Positions 43,407 through 52,544 of a stretch of DNA of 64,000 nt are shown here, piece by piece. The stretch is from NCBI RefSeq assembly GCF_947500065.1, contig NZ_CANMQT010000005.1, positions 62,001-126,000 of the forward strand. Reading direction: 5' to 3'. The notes beneath the pieces are model-generated. The model saw only the letters and a list, made by a program, of their open reading frames with translations. It had not been told where the DNA came from and did not search any database. Made by a program: the position numbers and the translations under genes. The first letter of the stretch is position 1, and each line of letters begins with the position of its first letter. This stretch comes from an uncultured Aquimarina sp. Its GTDB lineage: Bacteria; Bacteroidota; Bacteroidia; Flavobacteriales; Flavobacteriaceae.

Positions 43407-44798
43407 ATGATTTCACAAGATACGATAGTTGCTTTGGCTACTCCTGCTGGTGCTGGTGCTATAGCTGTCATAAGAGTTTCTGGAAAGGATGCCATCAGCA
43501 TATGTGCCCCTTTATTTCGTTCGATTAAAGCAAAGAATCTGGAAAAACAAAAAAGTCATACAATCCATCTTGGTCATATCATTGATGGTGAACGTGTATT
43601 AGATGAAGTACTGGTATCACTTTTTAAAGGAACTAACTCATACACTGGCGAACCAACAGTCGAAATATCTTGCCATGGATCTAGCTACATCCAACAAGAA
43701 ATTATTCAACTATTACTGCGCAGCGGATGTAGAATTGCTAATGCTGGTGAGTTTACACTAAGAGCCTTTATCAACGGAAAATTAGACCTATCTCAGGCAG
43801 AAGCTGTGGCAGATCTTATTGCCTCTGATTCTGAAGCTTCACATCAGATTGCTATGCAACAAATGCGAGGTGGTTTTAGTAATGAAATTAAAAAATTACG
43901 AGATGAACTTCTCAATTTTGCATCTCTCATAGAATTAGAACTTGATTTTGCAGAGGAAGATGTGGAATTTGCCAATAGAACTCAATTTCAGGATTTAATT
44001 TCTCGAATCACTAAAGTCCTAAAGCGATTGATTGATTCTTTTGCAGTAGGAAATGTTATTAAAAACGGTATTCCTGTTGCTATTGTGGGAGAACCTAATG
44101 TTGGTAAATCTACTTTGCTAAATGCTTTATTGAATGAAGAACGAGCTATTGTTTCTGACATTGCAGGAACTACTCGTGATACTATCGAAGATGAAATTAA
44201 CATTGGAGGTATTGGTTTTCGTTTTATTGATACTGCAGGTATTAGGGATACTAAAGATGTGGTTGAAAGTATTGGGATCAAAAAAACATTTGAAAAAATT
44301 GAACAAGCTCAGGTGGTTATTTATCTGATTGATAGTTCTGCATTGACTCCTGATAGCTTGAAACAATTAAAAATTGAAATTGGTAAGATAAAAAATCAAT
44401 ATCCTCAAAAACCGTTGATTGTTGTAGCCAACAAAGTAGATAAGCTTGATGAATCTCAGGTTTCTTCATTAACTTCTGAAATTGAAAACATCCATCTATT
44501 ATCTGCTAAACAAAATATCGGTGTAGAAGAATTGCAAAATAAACTCTTGGAATTTGTTAATACAGGAGCCTTACGTAATAATGAAACGATAGTGACTAAT
44601 TCTCGTCATTATGATGCTTTATTGAAAGCATTAGAAGAAATCCAAAAAGTACAATATGGTATTGATAGCGGTTTATCTGGAGATTTGATGGCCATTGATA
44701 TTCGTCAGGCACTATATCATTTTGGTGAAATCACAGGTGAAATAACATCCGATGATTTACTAGGTAATATTTTTGCTAATTTCTGTATTGGGAAGTAA
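43407..44798 (+). CDS. mnmE: tRNA modification GTPase MnmE
   Basis: GTPase that, with MnmG, introduces the carboxymethylaminomethyl (or related) group at U34 of certain tRNAs; cytoplasmic, homodimeric. N-terminal formyl-tetrahydrofolate-binding domain (DTIVALATPAGAGAIAVIRVSG, YTGEPTVEISCHGS), central G domain with G1 GEPNVGKST (about 228-236), G2 DIAGTTRDT, G3 DTAGIRD and G4 NKVD, and the obligatory C-terminal CIGK. Length of 463 is standard. No close neighbours suggest an operon. A TATTTTTG element at 43380-43387 matches the TAnnTTTG consensus and precedes the start by 20 bases. Confidence 0.98.
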   Translation: MISQDTIVALATPAGAGAIAVIRVSGKDAISICAPLFRSIKAKNLEKQKSHTIHLGHIIDGERVLDEVLVSLFKGTNSYTGEPTVEISCHGSSYIQQEIIQLLLRSGCRIANAGEFTLRAFINGKLDLSQAEAVADLIASDSEASHQIAMQQMRGGFSNEIKKLRDELLNFASLIELELDFAEEDVEFANRTQFQDLISRITKVLKRLIDSFAVGNVIKNGIPVAIVGEPNVGKSTLLNALLNEERAIVSDIAGTTRDTIEDEINIGGIGFRFIDTAGIRDTKDVVESIGIKKTFEKIEQAQVVIYLIDSSALTPDSLKQLKIEIGKIKNQYPQKPLIVVANKVDKLDESQVSSLTSEIENIHLLSAKQNIGVEELQNKLLEFVNTGALRNNETIVTNSRHYDALLKALEEIQKVQYGIDSGLSGDLMAIDIRQALYHFGEITGEITSDDLLGNIFANFCIGK

Positions 44799-45118
44799 AT
44801 TCCCCTTAAATATCGTATATCTTTTTTCTTTTCTTTTGTTCTTCTTTTATGAAGTAAATTAGAAATAGAATAAATATACTAATCTATAGCATTTTCAACC
44901 TAAGTAATTTTAATAGCATAAACATCTTGTTATCACAGCTGTTATATATAGAAAAAAGTTATCATTCGGATATACTTTGCCTAGCTGCAATAGTTAACAA
45001 AAATTTCAAAATAAGAAGTAAATTGTTTTTACAGTTATCTTAACAAAACGCAAAAATAACAATGAAATTCGATTTTATGGTCTGGTAAGTTTATCTTTAA
45101 GTATAGCTTTCGAAAAAT
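44799..45118. other. Intergenic region without visible gene
   Basis: These 320 bases between mnmE and the membrane AraC gene carry many stops in all frames, polypyrimidine stretches after the mnmE stop, and a weak hairpin GGGAAGTAAATTCCC at the mnmE stop that lacks a T-run next to it. No RNA or gene is evident. A promoter for the AraC gene is expected near the start, but no element could be singled out. Confidence 0.4.
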
Positions 45119-46144
45119 ATGATGACCAAATTATTAATAGCAATCATAAGTGGCATTGGACTCGGAATAAGTTTATTCTTTGGGATTTTTTTACTTAGAA
45201 TGAAAAAAATCCAGAATACCCTATTAGGAGTATTACTTATCATGCTAACTTTAAGGATTACCAAATCCGTTTTTTATAATTATGTGGAGCTTCCTGTTTT
45301 TATTAAGAATCTTGGTCTAGCAGCCAATTTAGCAGTAGGTCCTTTATTATATCTCTACGGATATTCACTCTTCACAAAACCGAAAATTCAATTGAAATCG
45401 GTAATATTTCACTTTATTCCTGGATCCATTTACGTAATTTTTTGTGATTATATCCCTAATGATATTAATAGCAGTTTTTGGAAATTGAGTTATAGTTTCA
45501 TCTTAATGCATTCATTTTCTTATGTAATCGCAAGTCTATTTATTTCTCAGAAAAGACAAATTACAGTTAACAAAAAAGTGAGAGAATGGTATATTTTATT
45601 GGTTTTGGCCCTTTGCCTAGTATGGATAGTCTACACATTGATATTTATTAAGTTAATCCCTGTCTATTCTGCTGGTGTAGTAGCATTCTCAATTCTAATG
45701 TTTATAACGCTATTTTTAGCTTACGATAGAAAAGGAATATTTGACAAAAACGATAAAGAAAAATATCTTAACACTACTATTACTATAGAAGATGGTGAAG
45801 CCCATCTAAGTCAAATAAAAAAATTAATAATGGAAGATCATCTGTATTTAGATCCTAATTTAAAATTAGTGTCTTTATCTTCCAGACTTAATTTATCTCC
45901 TAGAGATATTTCTATGATAATAAATAGACATGCCAACAAGAATTTTTCAAATTTTATAAATGAATATAGAATTAAAAAAGCTAAAGAACTCCTTAGCTCT
46001 AGTCATCCAGATACAAAAATTTTAGCTATTGCATTAGATTCAGGTTTCAATAGCCTGTCTTCTTTTAATGTAGCATTCAAGTTATTTACAAAATGTACTC
46101 CATCTGAATATCGATTAAAAAATAGTCCTCGAATAGTTTCTTAA
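45119..46144 (+). CDS. Membrane-bound AraC-type helix-turn-helix regulator
   Basis: Transcription regulator of 341 residues with an N-terminal membrane module of about seven hydrophobic segments (residues about 1-205: LLIAIISGIGLGISLFFGIF, LGVLLIMLTL, LAANLAVGPLLYLYGY and others) and a C-terminal AraC double helix-turn-helix (LVSLSSRLNLSPRDISMIIN; ILAIALDSGFNSLSSFNVAF). Such integral-membrane AraC proteins are common in Bacteroidota and may sense lipids or envelope state. The next gene on the same strand, an exported aminotransferase-like protein, starts 86 bases later and may be its target. Confidence 0.88.
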   Translation: MMTKLLIAIISGIGLGISLFFGIFLLRMKKIQNTLLGVLLIMLTLRITKSVFYNYVELPVFIKNLGLAANLAVGPLLYLYGYSLFTKPKIQLKSVIFHFIPGSIYVIFCDYIPNDINSSFWKLSYSFILMHSFSYVIASLFISQKRQITVNKKVREWYILLVLALCLVWIVYTLIFIKLIPVYSAGVVAFSILMFITLFLAYDRKGIFDKNDKEKYLNTTITIEDGEAHLSQIKKLIMEDHLYLDPNLKLVSLSSRLNLSPRDISMIINRHANKNFSNFINEYRIKKAKELLSSSHPDTKILAIALDSGFNSLSSFNVAFKLFTKCTPSEYRLKNSPRIVS

Positions 46145-46162
46145 TATTTAAATATTAAATCT

Positions 46163-46186
46163 CTATTGGATTCGTGAATCCGATAG
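46163..46186. promoter_or_regulatory. Inverted repeat before the Tat-type aminotransferase gene
   Basis: CTATTGGATTC (46163-46173) and GAATCCGATAG (46176-46186) around GT: one mismatch in 11 pairs. It lies 45 bases before the ATG and 19 bases after the AraC stop; no T-run follows, so an operator is more likely than a terminator. Confidence 0.4.
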
Positions 46187-46230
46187 ATAGTATGCCAAAT
46201 TTTTAGTTGATTTAGATAAACTTTAAAATT

Positions 46231-47376
46231 ATGGATACAACTAACAGAAGACAATGGTTAAAAAATTCTTTGGCAGCCTCTGCTACTTTAAGTCTATTTC
46301 CTTTGAATGCTTTTTCCGAAATTAATGAAGATTATTATAGAGAACATAATAATAAAAGTACTGTAAGAAGATTACTTTACAATGAGAATCATCTCGGTCC
46401 AAGCAAAAATGTAGAAAATATAATTAAGCAAGTAATATTTCGTAGCAATCGATACTCAACTTTCTATGAATACGATGCTAAAGCCTTAAAACAATTGATA
46501 GCAAAGCAAGAGGGGTTGAAACCCGAAAATGTGCTACTCGGTCATGGATCTTTTGAACCTTTAATATGGACAGCAACTCATTTCGGAAGTAAAGGAGAAC
46601 AAATAATTGTTCCCAGTCCAACATTTGACGTAATTGGACTTTTTGCCAGAAAGCTTGGAGCTAATGTCACACCTGTAGAAGTAGATTCAGATTTCAGAAT
46701 GAATTTGACAGAAATGGAATCCAAAATTAGTTCTAAAACGAGTCTTTTAACGCTCTGTAATCCTAATAACCCAACAGGAACTGCTATAGAGACTGAGAGG
46801 TTAAAATCATTTTGCAGGCTTGTATCCGATAAGACTACTGTACTTGTTGATGAAGCATATATTCATTTTATGGATTCCTGGCGAAATAAATCTATGGCAC
46901 CTCTTATTGCAGAAGGAAAAAATGTTCTCGTTACTCGTACTTTCTCTAAGATATACGGTTTAGCAGGTTTACGAATTGGTTTTATGTTAGGACCAGAATC
47001 GCTTATAGCTGAAATGGAGGACAAATTTACCTTAGGATTTCCTGGTAATATGCCTAATTCACTTAGTGTTGCATCCGCAATTATTTCCCTAAAAGATGAT
47101 GCCTTTTTGGAAACATCAAAGAATAACAATATCAAAATACGAAATGCATTTTACAATGAACTTGATAAACTTGGTCTTAATTATATTCGCAGTGAAGCTA
47201 ACTTCATATACTTTGATGTTAAAAACTTTAAAGCTTACAAAGAGCTTATGCTGAAGAATAAAATTTTACTTGCCGGTGGTTGGCCAACAAAATCGAATTG
47301 GGCACGAGTAACTATGGGGTCCGAGGATGACATCGGTTTTTTGTTTGATAAAATGAAAGGAAAGAAATGGCTATGA
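46231..47376 (+). CDS. Tat-exported PLP aminotransferase (histidinol-phosphate aminotransferase-like)
   Basis: Class I/II aminotransferase fold, 381 residues, preceded by a Tat-type signal: NRRQWLKNSLAASATLSLFPL with a twin-Arg and cleavage around NAFS. Core motifs: NENHLGPSKNV, GHGSFEPLIWTA, LCNPNNPTGTAIE, VDEAYIHF, the PLP lysine in TRTFSKIYGLAGLRIGFMLG (about 243), and the C-terminal carboxylate Arg in WARVTMGS. HisC-like enzymes are normally cytoplasmic, so an exported copy is unusual; folding with PLP in the cytoplasm before Tat transport would fit. An AraC-type membrane regulator lies just upstream. Substrate unknown. Confidence 0.85.
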   Translation: MDTTNRRQWLKNSLAASATLSLFPLNAFSEINEDYYREHNNKSTVRRLLYNENHLGPSKNVENIIKQVIFRSNRYSTFYEYDAKALKQLIAKQEGLKPENVLLGHGSFEPLIWTATHFGSKGEQIIVPSPTFDVIGLFARKLGANVTPVEVDSDFRMNLTEMESKISSKTSLLTLCNPNNPTGTAIETERLKSFCRLVSDKTTVLVDEAYIHFMDSWRNKSMAPLIAEGKNVLVTRTFSKIYGLAGLRIGFMLGPESLIAEMEDKFTLGFPGNMPNSLSVASAIISLKDDAFLETSKNNNIKIRNAFYNELDKLGLNYIRSEANFIYFDVKNFKAYKELMLKNKILLAGGWPTKSNWARVTMGSEDDIGFLFDKMKGKKWL

Positions 47377-47398
47377 CCATTTCTTTCCTTTCTATTTT
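47357..47398 (+). terminator. Terminator overlapping the 3' end of the aminotransferase gene
   Basis: AAGGAAAGAAATGG (47357-47370) and CCATTTCTTTCCTT (47377-47390) form a perfect 14-bp stem with a 6-base loop, then a T-run. The left arm and loop are the last codons and stop of the gene (KGKKWL, TGA), so the terminator is built into the coding sequence. Confidence 0.88.
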
Positions 47399-47661
47399 TT
47401 TTTAAGTAATATCCAATATACTTGCTTTCAATATTTCTAATAATTCAAAATATCTCAAAGTCTTTTTTTTATACCTCAGACCCAAATAACATCACATTAA
47501 AAGAAAATAAGATCTAGTACCTCCAACTCCCTTACTTCTTTTATTTACAAGGGTTTGCTACATATTGTATAGAAAAATAATGTAATAGAACCTTAATTCT
47601 GCATTAAAATGTAATATTTCTATGAAATGACTTTACAATTATTGCCTTATTATTCTTTGCG

Positions 47662-47727
47662 TTTTATAAAATGAACAATAGAGTGCTCTATTTTAATACC
47701 TATTGTCAATTCCATAGTCTAAATTTG
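47662..47727 (+). promoter_or_regulatory. Promoter region A, duplicated upstream of two exported-protein genes
   Basis: This 66-base block is very similar (about four bases in five) to 50916-50981. Shared parts: TTTTATAAAATG at the start, AATAGA, TATTTT, CTATTGTCAATTC, and a TAnnTTTG element (TAAATTTG, 47720-47727). In this copy AATAGAG and CTCTATT also form a dyad (AATAGAGTGCTCTATT). The upstream half of this 438-base intergenic region (after the terminator) shows no gene. Confidence 0.6.
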
Positions 47728-47814
47728 GTTAAAACTTTTCTATTTCATTTTAACCTACAATATGAAAAGTAGTATCACTTCAATTCAATAATAATCCCAA
47801 ATCTTATAAGAATT

Positions 47815-50502
47815 ATGAAAAGAAAATTACTGGTACTTACATTATTATTTTTTCAAATAGCGATATCACAGACTAAATTCCTGTATGGCTCAAAAACTGG
47901 TCTTAGAGAAGGAAATTCTGACGGCGAAGATATAAAGACCATCTTGAATCAAATTAGTGGTATAAGTGACTTCGAATATTATGGCAATACATTATATTGG
48001 ATTAATAATGGAGGTGTATTTTATTTAGACAATGATAAGGTTGAATTAATAACGGATAATATTGGTGGGAATGAATTATTTATACACGATGATTTAATCT
48101 ATTTCTCTAGAGATAATATAATTTCTAGCTACAATCTAACGAATCAAGTAATAGAAACTATTTATCAATTACCTGATTCGGATTCCTTTAGAAAAATTGA
48201 ATTTAATCGTCAAAACCAAAAGATCTACTTCCAGAATGAATTTTCTAATAATTTACTTAGTTTAGATTTAGATGGTTCTAACTTAAATGTGGTAATTCCT
48301 TTGGTACATGATTTTGCGATTAGTGATACCAATATTTATTGGGCACCTAGTGATGGAGATGTTAGCGTACTACTAAAAAAGTCTAATTTATTTGGTTCTC
48401 AAACTCAGGATATACAATCATTTTTATATAATAGAAATTATTTTCGAGAAATGAGTGCTTCGACATTGGGGAATACGGATTACCTACATTTTACTTTTAA
48501 ATCCGCAAGTACAAACCCAATTACATTGAATAGATTTAATGTCAGCTCTTCTTCCATATCTACTATTGAAACGCAGTCACAGTCGCAAGGCATTGTTAAT
48601 TTCCCAAAAATTCATTCAGTTAATGGTACCGTTTACTATTACACCTTAAAAAGTGATAAAAATAATGAAATTAGGAATGGAGGTATAGTAATTGCATCAG
48701 GCGCTATTAATTTTAATTCCAATTTGGATTTTACAGATTCTAATATTTTAGTTTCAGGTGAGAAACACATAAAAGTGTATGATTTTGAAGGAAATTTCGA
48801 AAGAATTTTATTAGATAGAAGTGATTCGCGTGGAAGCATAGAATATTTCGCATACAATGAAAATAACAATACGGTCTTTTTTATTCAGGATGATGTAATT
48901 TTCAGATATCCATTAGATGGTAGAAGAATCTATACTATTTATAGAATACCAGATCAGGTTACTATAACTGATTTTTTCCTGGCTAGAGGAAATTTGTATT
49001 GGCAAGAAATAGATCAAAGAAGTACTACTGTTTTTAACATTAAACACATCGATCAATCAACAACAAATGATTCTTCAGCAATTACCGATTTTACCAGTAT
49101 AGATGTTTTCAGTTATGACTTGTTTTTTTATAATGTTGATTTTTATGGAATTTATGATGGAGTTTTTAAATATAATTTCGCAACAAATAGTGAAGAATAT
49201 ATAGAATTTGATTCAAATATTTTTTACAGAGAATTATCGATTTATGATGATAAAATATATCTTATAGAATCGACTTCTATTTTCGAAATGGGTCTGGATG
49301 GCTCAAACAAAAATATTGTATTCAATAATTCTTTAATAGTTTCCAGTAATGGAACTGGCAATTATCCGGGTTTATTTACTTTTGAGGGTACTACTGATAC
49401 TACACCAGATCCTCCATCGAACAATAATTGTGATTCAGCAATCAGTTTAAATGTTGGTAGTAGTTTTGAAGAAAGCGCAATTATCGCTTCTAATAATAAT
49501 GCAGCACCTTCTTTAGAGAATTCTTGCAGCTCTTTTACTACAGCTAATGATATATGGTATAGTGTTACAATTCCTAATACCGGTCATATATTTTTAGAGA
49601 CCAGGTCCAATTCTGATATTGTTGATGACACTAATATCATAGTGTACGAAGGTAGTTGTACTTCACTTACATCTATAGTCTGTAATTCTAATTCAGGAAA
49701 AGGTAATTTTTCTAAAGTAACTATACAAGATGATCCAGGAAAAACATTGTATATAAGAAGTATTGATAATGGTAATACCGCTGGTAGTTATCAACTATCT
49801 GCTTACACAAGTATAACAGGGCCTTTAGGAGATATACCTAGTAATCCAATTAATTTAATTACTGGAGGGAATTTCGAAGCTCAACAGAAATTTATTTCCA
49901 TGATATCCTACACAGCTTCAGGAGTTTCTGCGCCTCAAACTTGCGGAAATTCTACAGTTGATAGAGATGTATGGTTTGAAGCAAAGATACCGAGTAACGA
50001 AGAGATTGATATTGAAACAGGTTTCATAAGCAATATATCTGGAATCATTCCCGTTATTTCTATATATACTGGCGATTCTAGTAATTTAAATTATGTTGGT
50101 TGTACCGATAATCAAAAGATCACTTTACAAGGATCTGCGGAGACAAAATTGTTAATTAGAGTACACGATTTTTCTAATGATAATATAACTGGTGCTTTTA
50201 GTATATCTGCTTATCATGAAAGTATCTTAAGTACGAATGATTATTCTATAAACGATACTAGTTTTGGATTATATCCTAATCCCATGCCTATAGGTCAAAA
50301 CATTATAACAATCACAAAAAGTAATGTAACTAACTGCGAAATTTCTATTTATGACTTTGCCGGTAAACAAATAAAAGCACAAGTAGTTAATAGCGCTAAT
50401 GAAATAATCGATATCGATATTAATGAATTAAGTACAGGAATATATTTTATGGTACTTAAAGATGAAAATGGGACTTATTCTAAACGGTTTATAAAAAACT
50501 AA
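47815..50502 (+). CDS. Secreted beta-propeller protein with T9SS sorting domain
   Basis: Secreted protein of 895 residues. Signal peptide MKRKLLVLTLLFFQIAISQ. Residues about 20 to 520 contain DUF5050/LpqB-like propeller strands (FLYGSKTG, NTLYWINNGG, IYFQNEFSNN, LLSLDLDGSNL and similar), read as one or two propellers. Two PPC-like beta-sandwich domains follow, with NCDSAISLN and WYSVTIPNTG in the first and PSNPINLI with DRDVWFEAKIPSNEEIDI in the second. The last about 80 residues are a type A T9SS sorting domain (FGLYPNPMPIGQN to KRFIKN). Catalytic function is not evident; binding or adhesion is more likely. Shares its promoter block with the lipoprotein gene at 51026. Confidence 0.82.
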   Translation: MKRKLLVLTLLFFQIAISQTKFLYGSKTGLREGNSDGEDIKTILNQISGISDFEYYGNTLYWINNGGVFYLDNDKVELITDNIGGNELFIHDDLIYFSRDNIISSYNLTNQVIETIYQLPDSDSFRKIEFNRQNQKIYFQNEFSNNLLSLDLDGSNLNVVIPLVHDFAISDTNIYWAPSDGDVSVLLKKSNLFGSQTQDIQSFLYNRNYFREMSASTLGNTDYLHFTFKSASTNPITLNRFNVSSSSISTIETQSQSQGIVNFPKIHSVNGTVYYYTLKSDKNNEIRNGGIVIASGAINFNSNLDFTDSNILVSGEKHIKVYDFEGNFERILLDRSDSRGSIEYFAYNENNNTVFFIQDDVIFRYPLDGRRIYTIYRIPDQVTITDFFLARGNLYWQEIDQRSTTVFNIKHIDQSTTNDSSAITDFTSIDVFSYDLFFYNVDFYGIYDGVFKYNFATNSEEYIEFDSNIFYRELSIYDDKIYLIESTSIFEMGLDGSNKNIVFNNSLIVSSNGTGNYPGLFTFEGTTDTTPDPPSNNNCDSAISLNVGSSFEESAIIASNNNAAPSLENSCSSFTTANDIWYSVTIPNTGHIFLETRSNSDIVDDTNIIVYEGSCTSLTSIVCNSNSGKGNFSKVTIQDDPGKTLYIRSIDNGNTAGSYQLSAYTSITGPLGDIPSNPINLITGGNFEAQQKFISMISYTASGVSAPQTCGNSTVDRDVWFEAKIPSNEEIDIETGFISNISGIIPVISIYTGDSSNLNYVGCTDNQKITLQGSAETKLLIRVHDFSNDNITGAFSISAYHESILSTNDYSINDTSFGLYPNPMPIGQNIITITKSNVTNCEISIYDFAGKQIKAQVVNSANEIIDIDINELSTGIYFMVLKDENGTYSKRFIKN

Positions 50503-50527
50503 TTGCCTTTCTGAGTTAAAAAAAAAC

Positions 50528-50565
50528 GATAAATCTTTCAAGATTCAAAACTTGAAAGATTTATC
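50528..50565. terminator. Terminator after the propeller protein
   Basis: GATAAATCTTTCAAG (50528-50542) and CTTGAAAGATTTATC (50551-50565) form a perfect 15-bp stem with an 8-base loop and T-runs on both ends, 25 bases after the stop. It can also terminate the short - strand frame at 50600-50776. Confidence 0.85.
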
Positions 50566-50599
50566 ATTTTTAATCATTTTGTACAAACTCATATTTCTT

Positions 50600-50776
50600 C
50601 TACTGAATTGAGCTCTCTGGAGTACACAGAAGTATTCTTATCAGTGCTGTATTATTATCTAAGCTGAAAGTTGAAAACACATCCATAACACTTTCATTAT
50701 CTATATCTACAACATAAACGAAGTAACTTAGATATATTTTTAAAGGTATATCGATACCTATACTTTCATGAAACAT
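50600..50776 (-). CDS. Possible small protein of 58 residues on the opposite strand
   Basis: An ATG-initiated frame of 58 codons on the - strand, otherwise in a spacer between two + strand genes. The translation begins MFHESIGIDIPLKIYL, continues with FVYVVDIDNESVMDVFSTFS and ends ALIRILLCTPESSIQ; composition is protein-like rather than Lys/Asn-biased, unlike chance frames in this DNA. A bidirectional terminator sits just past its stop at 50565. No family is recognised. It may be a small gene or the leftover of a larger one. Confidence 0.35.
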   Translation of the reverse strand: MFHESIGIDIPLKIYLSYFVYVVDIDNESVMDVFSTFSLDNNTALIRILLCTPESSIQ

Positions 50777-50915
50777 TACTTAGATATGTATACAAAAATA
50801 GTATATAAAGGCTATTATACTAGGTGTGATTTTTTATTAAACAATGGTTCATGAAGGTAAAAAACAAACACTTAAACTGAAAAAAAACACATTTTATCGG
50901 TGTTTTATCTGTTTA

Positions 50916-50981
50916 TTTTATAAAATGCAAAATAGATTTTCTTATTTTGATCACTATTGTCAATTCTATAATATAACTTTG
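50916..50981 (+). promoter_or_regulatory. Promoter region B, second copy of the duplicated upstream block
   Basis: Matches 47662-47727 through TTTTATAAAATG, AATAGA, TATTTT, CTATTGTCAATTC and a TAnnTTTG element (TAACTTTG, 50974-50981). After the promoter both copies still share TTCAA-(A)TTAATAATAA-like bases and a conserved AAT-rich leader up to the ATGAAAA start. Confidence 0.6.
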
Positions 50982-51025
50982 ATAATTACTATTCAAATTA
51001 ATAATAACTCCCAAGTTTAAAACTT

Positions 51026-52231
51026 ATGAAAAAAATCTTAACCTTATTTATTTTATCTACATTCTTGATTTCTTGTTCTGGTGACGATGATACAGTGCAA
51101 GAAGAAATGATGACTTTTCCTACTAACTTAACTTTTGCTGAACAATCTATAAATATAGGAGAAGTTCTGACTATAAATGGTAATGGTTTTTCAACCAATG
51201 AAACCTATGAAGTAACTTTTACAGGAAACGTTGCTGGCACTATTAATGAAATCAATACGAACTTCCTTAAAGTCGAAGTCCCGCAAAATGCAGAATCAGG
51301 TGATGTCACCTTGAAATTTAATAACACCACTCAGGTTATTGGTAATTTAGTTGTCGAAAATAACAACAACGCTTCTGAAGAAGTATACATCTACCAGGAA
51401 TCTGTCGGAGCTTTGGCCAAATTAAATATAGAAACAGGAGGTATTACTTATGTTGGAGGAGATTTAGTGCCCAACGGAACATCAGCAGGTGCTGTCTATC
51501 ATCCCCAGAATAATGAATATATCGTTTTCAGAAATAATACAGATCCAAACTTCGCAAGGGTGAATCTAACAACAGGAGATATCACTTACGAAGTCATAGA
51601 CCCGTCAGTAATTGCTGGAGACGGTTCTGATGTTTTTAGTGCTCCAATTGTTGATGATAATGGAAATGTTTATATATATCATGAATCTGCTAGTTCATTG
51701 GCTAAACTAGATATCGAAACTGGAGGAATTACCTATGTTACTGATGGAATTCTTAGCGGAACAATTGCAGGTGCAATATATCATCCTCAGAATAATGAAT
51801 ATATCATTTTCGAAAACAATACGGATCCAAATTATGCAAGAATAAATTTAACAACAGGTAATAGAATCTATGAAGTTATAGACCCATCTGTGATTGCGGG
51901 TGATGGTTCTGATGTATTTAGTTCCCCAGTTATTGATGATAATGGAAATGTGTATATATATCACGAATCTGCTAATTTATTAGCCAAACTAGATGTTGAA
52001 ACTGGAGGGATCACTTATGTTACGGATGGATTACTTAGTGGAACAATTGCAGGTGCGATATATCATTCTCAGAACAATGAATATATAATGTTCGAAAATA
52101 ATGCAGATCCAAATTATGTAAGGGTAAATTTAACTACAACTAATAGAATCTATGAAATTATAGATCCATCACAGGTTTTTGGTGATGGCACTGACCTTTT
52201 TAGTGGTCCAGTAAGCGCTGTTTCTCAATAA
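51026..52231 (+). CDS. Lipoprotein with IPT/TIG domain and three propeller-like repeats
   Basis: Predicted outer-membrane lipoprotein of 401 residues: KKILTLFILSTFLISC with lipobox Cys at 17. Residues about 25-115 form an IPT/TIG Ig-like domain (GEVLTINGNGFSTNETYEVTF). From about 120 to 398 there are three similar units of 94 or 95 residues beginning VYIYHES, then SLAKLDIETGGITYV, AGAIYHPQNNEYI and RIYEVIDPSVIAGDGSD. The last of the three is slightly diverged. The unit could be a half-propeller or a beta-solenoid turn; function is unknown. The gene shares promoter block B with the propeller gene at 47815, suggesting the two are expressed together. Confidence 0.82.
   Translation: MKKILTLFILSTFLISCSGDDDTVQEEMMTFPTNLTFAEQSINIGEVLTINGNGFSTNETYEVTFTGNVAGTINEINTNFLKVEVPQNAESGDVTLKFNNTTQVIGNLVVENNNNASEEVYIYQESVGALAKLNIETGGITYVGGDLVPNGTSAGAVYHPQNNEYIVFRNNTDPNFARVNLTTGDITYEVIDPSVIAGDGSDVFSAPIVDDNGNVYIYHESASSLAKLDIETGGITYVTDGILSGTIAGAIYHPQNNEYIIFENNTDPNYARINLTTGNRIYEVIDPSVIAGDGSDVFSSPVIDDNGNVYIYHESANLLAKLDVETGGITYVTDGLLSGTIAGAIYHSQNNEYIMFENNADPNYVRVNLTTTNRIYEIIDPSQVFGDGTDLFSGPVSAVSQ
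51383..52228 (+). repeat. Three tandem DNA repeats of about 282 bp in the lipoprotein gene
   Basis: Unit starts (VYIY) at 51383, 51668 and 51950 give periods of 285 and 282 bases. Units 2 and 3 are very alike in DNA (for instance the GATAATGGAAATGT and GGAACAATTGCAGGTGC blocks), so the array expanded fairly recently. Confidence 0.85.
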
Positions 52232-52275
52232 AACATTCATTTTTGATATATTCGAAAACAAAAAGGAAGACCATA

Positions 52276-52310
52276 AAAAACCTAAATTACTGCTGTAGTT
52301 TAGGTTTTTT
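52276..52310 (+). terminator. Terminator after the repeat lipoprotein
   Basis: AAAAACCTAAATTAC (52276-52290) and GTAGTTTAGGTTTTT (52295-52309) with a 4-base loop; one G-A mismatch would be the only break in the stem, and nine T follow. It lies 45 bases after the stop. The remaining spacer up to the next gene shows nothing recognisable. Confidence 0.85.
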
Positions 52311-52544
52311 TTTGTGGAATAAAACTATCTATTTGTATACATTACTACATCAAACAATTATTATTCAAAAGGCTTTACGATGTTTGTTACTTACCTAAAA
52401 TTTTAATTATATAACATCAAATGAAATAAATTCCTGTTTTATTCGAAAAACGTAAAATAACATAATAGAATATCCATGTGTTAATAATAAAAAAACTATA
52501 TTCAATTAAAAAAATTAAGCCCGTTGCATTTCACAAAATACCTA

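Noticed and set aside
43988..44366. Antisense frames over the G domain of mnmE
   Set aside because: Shadows of the conserved GTPase coding sequence.
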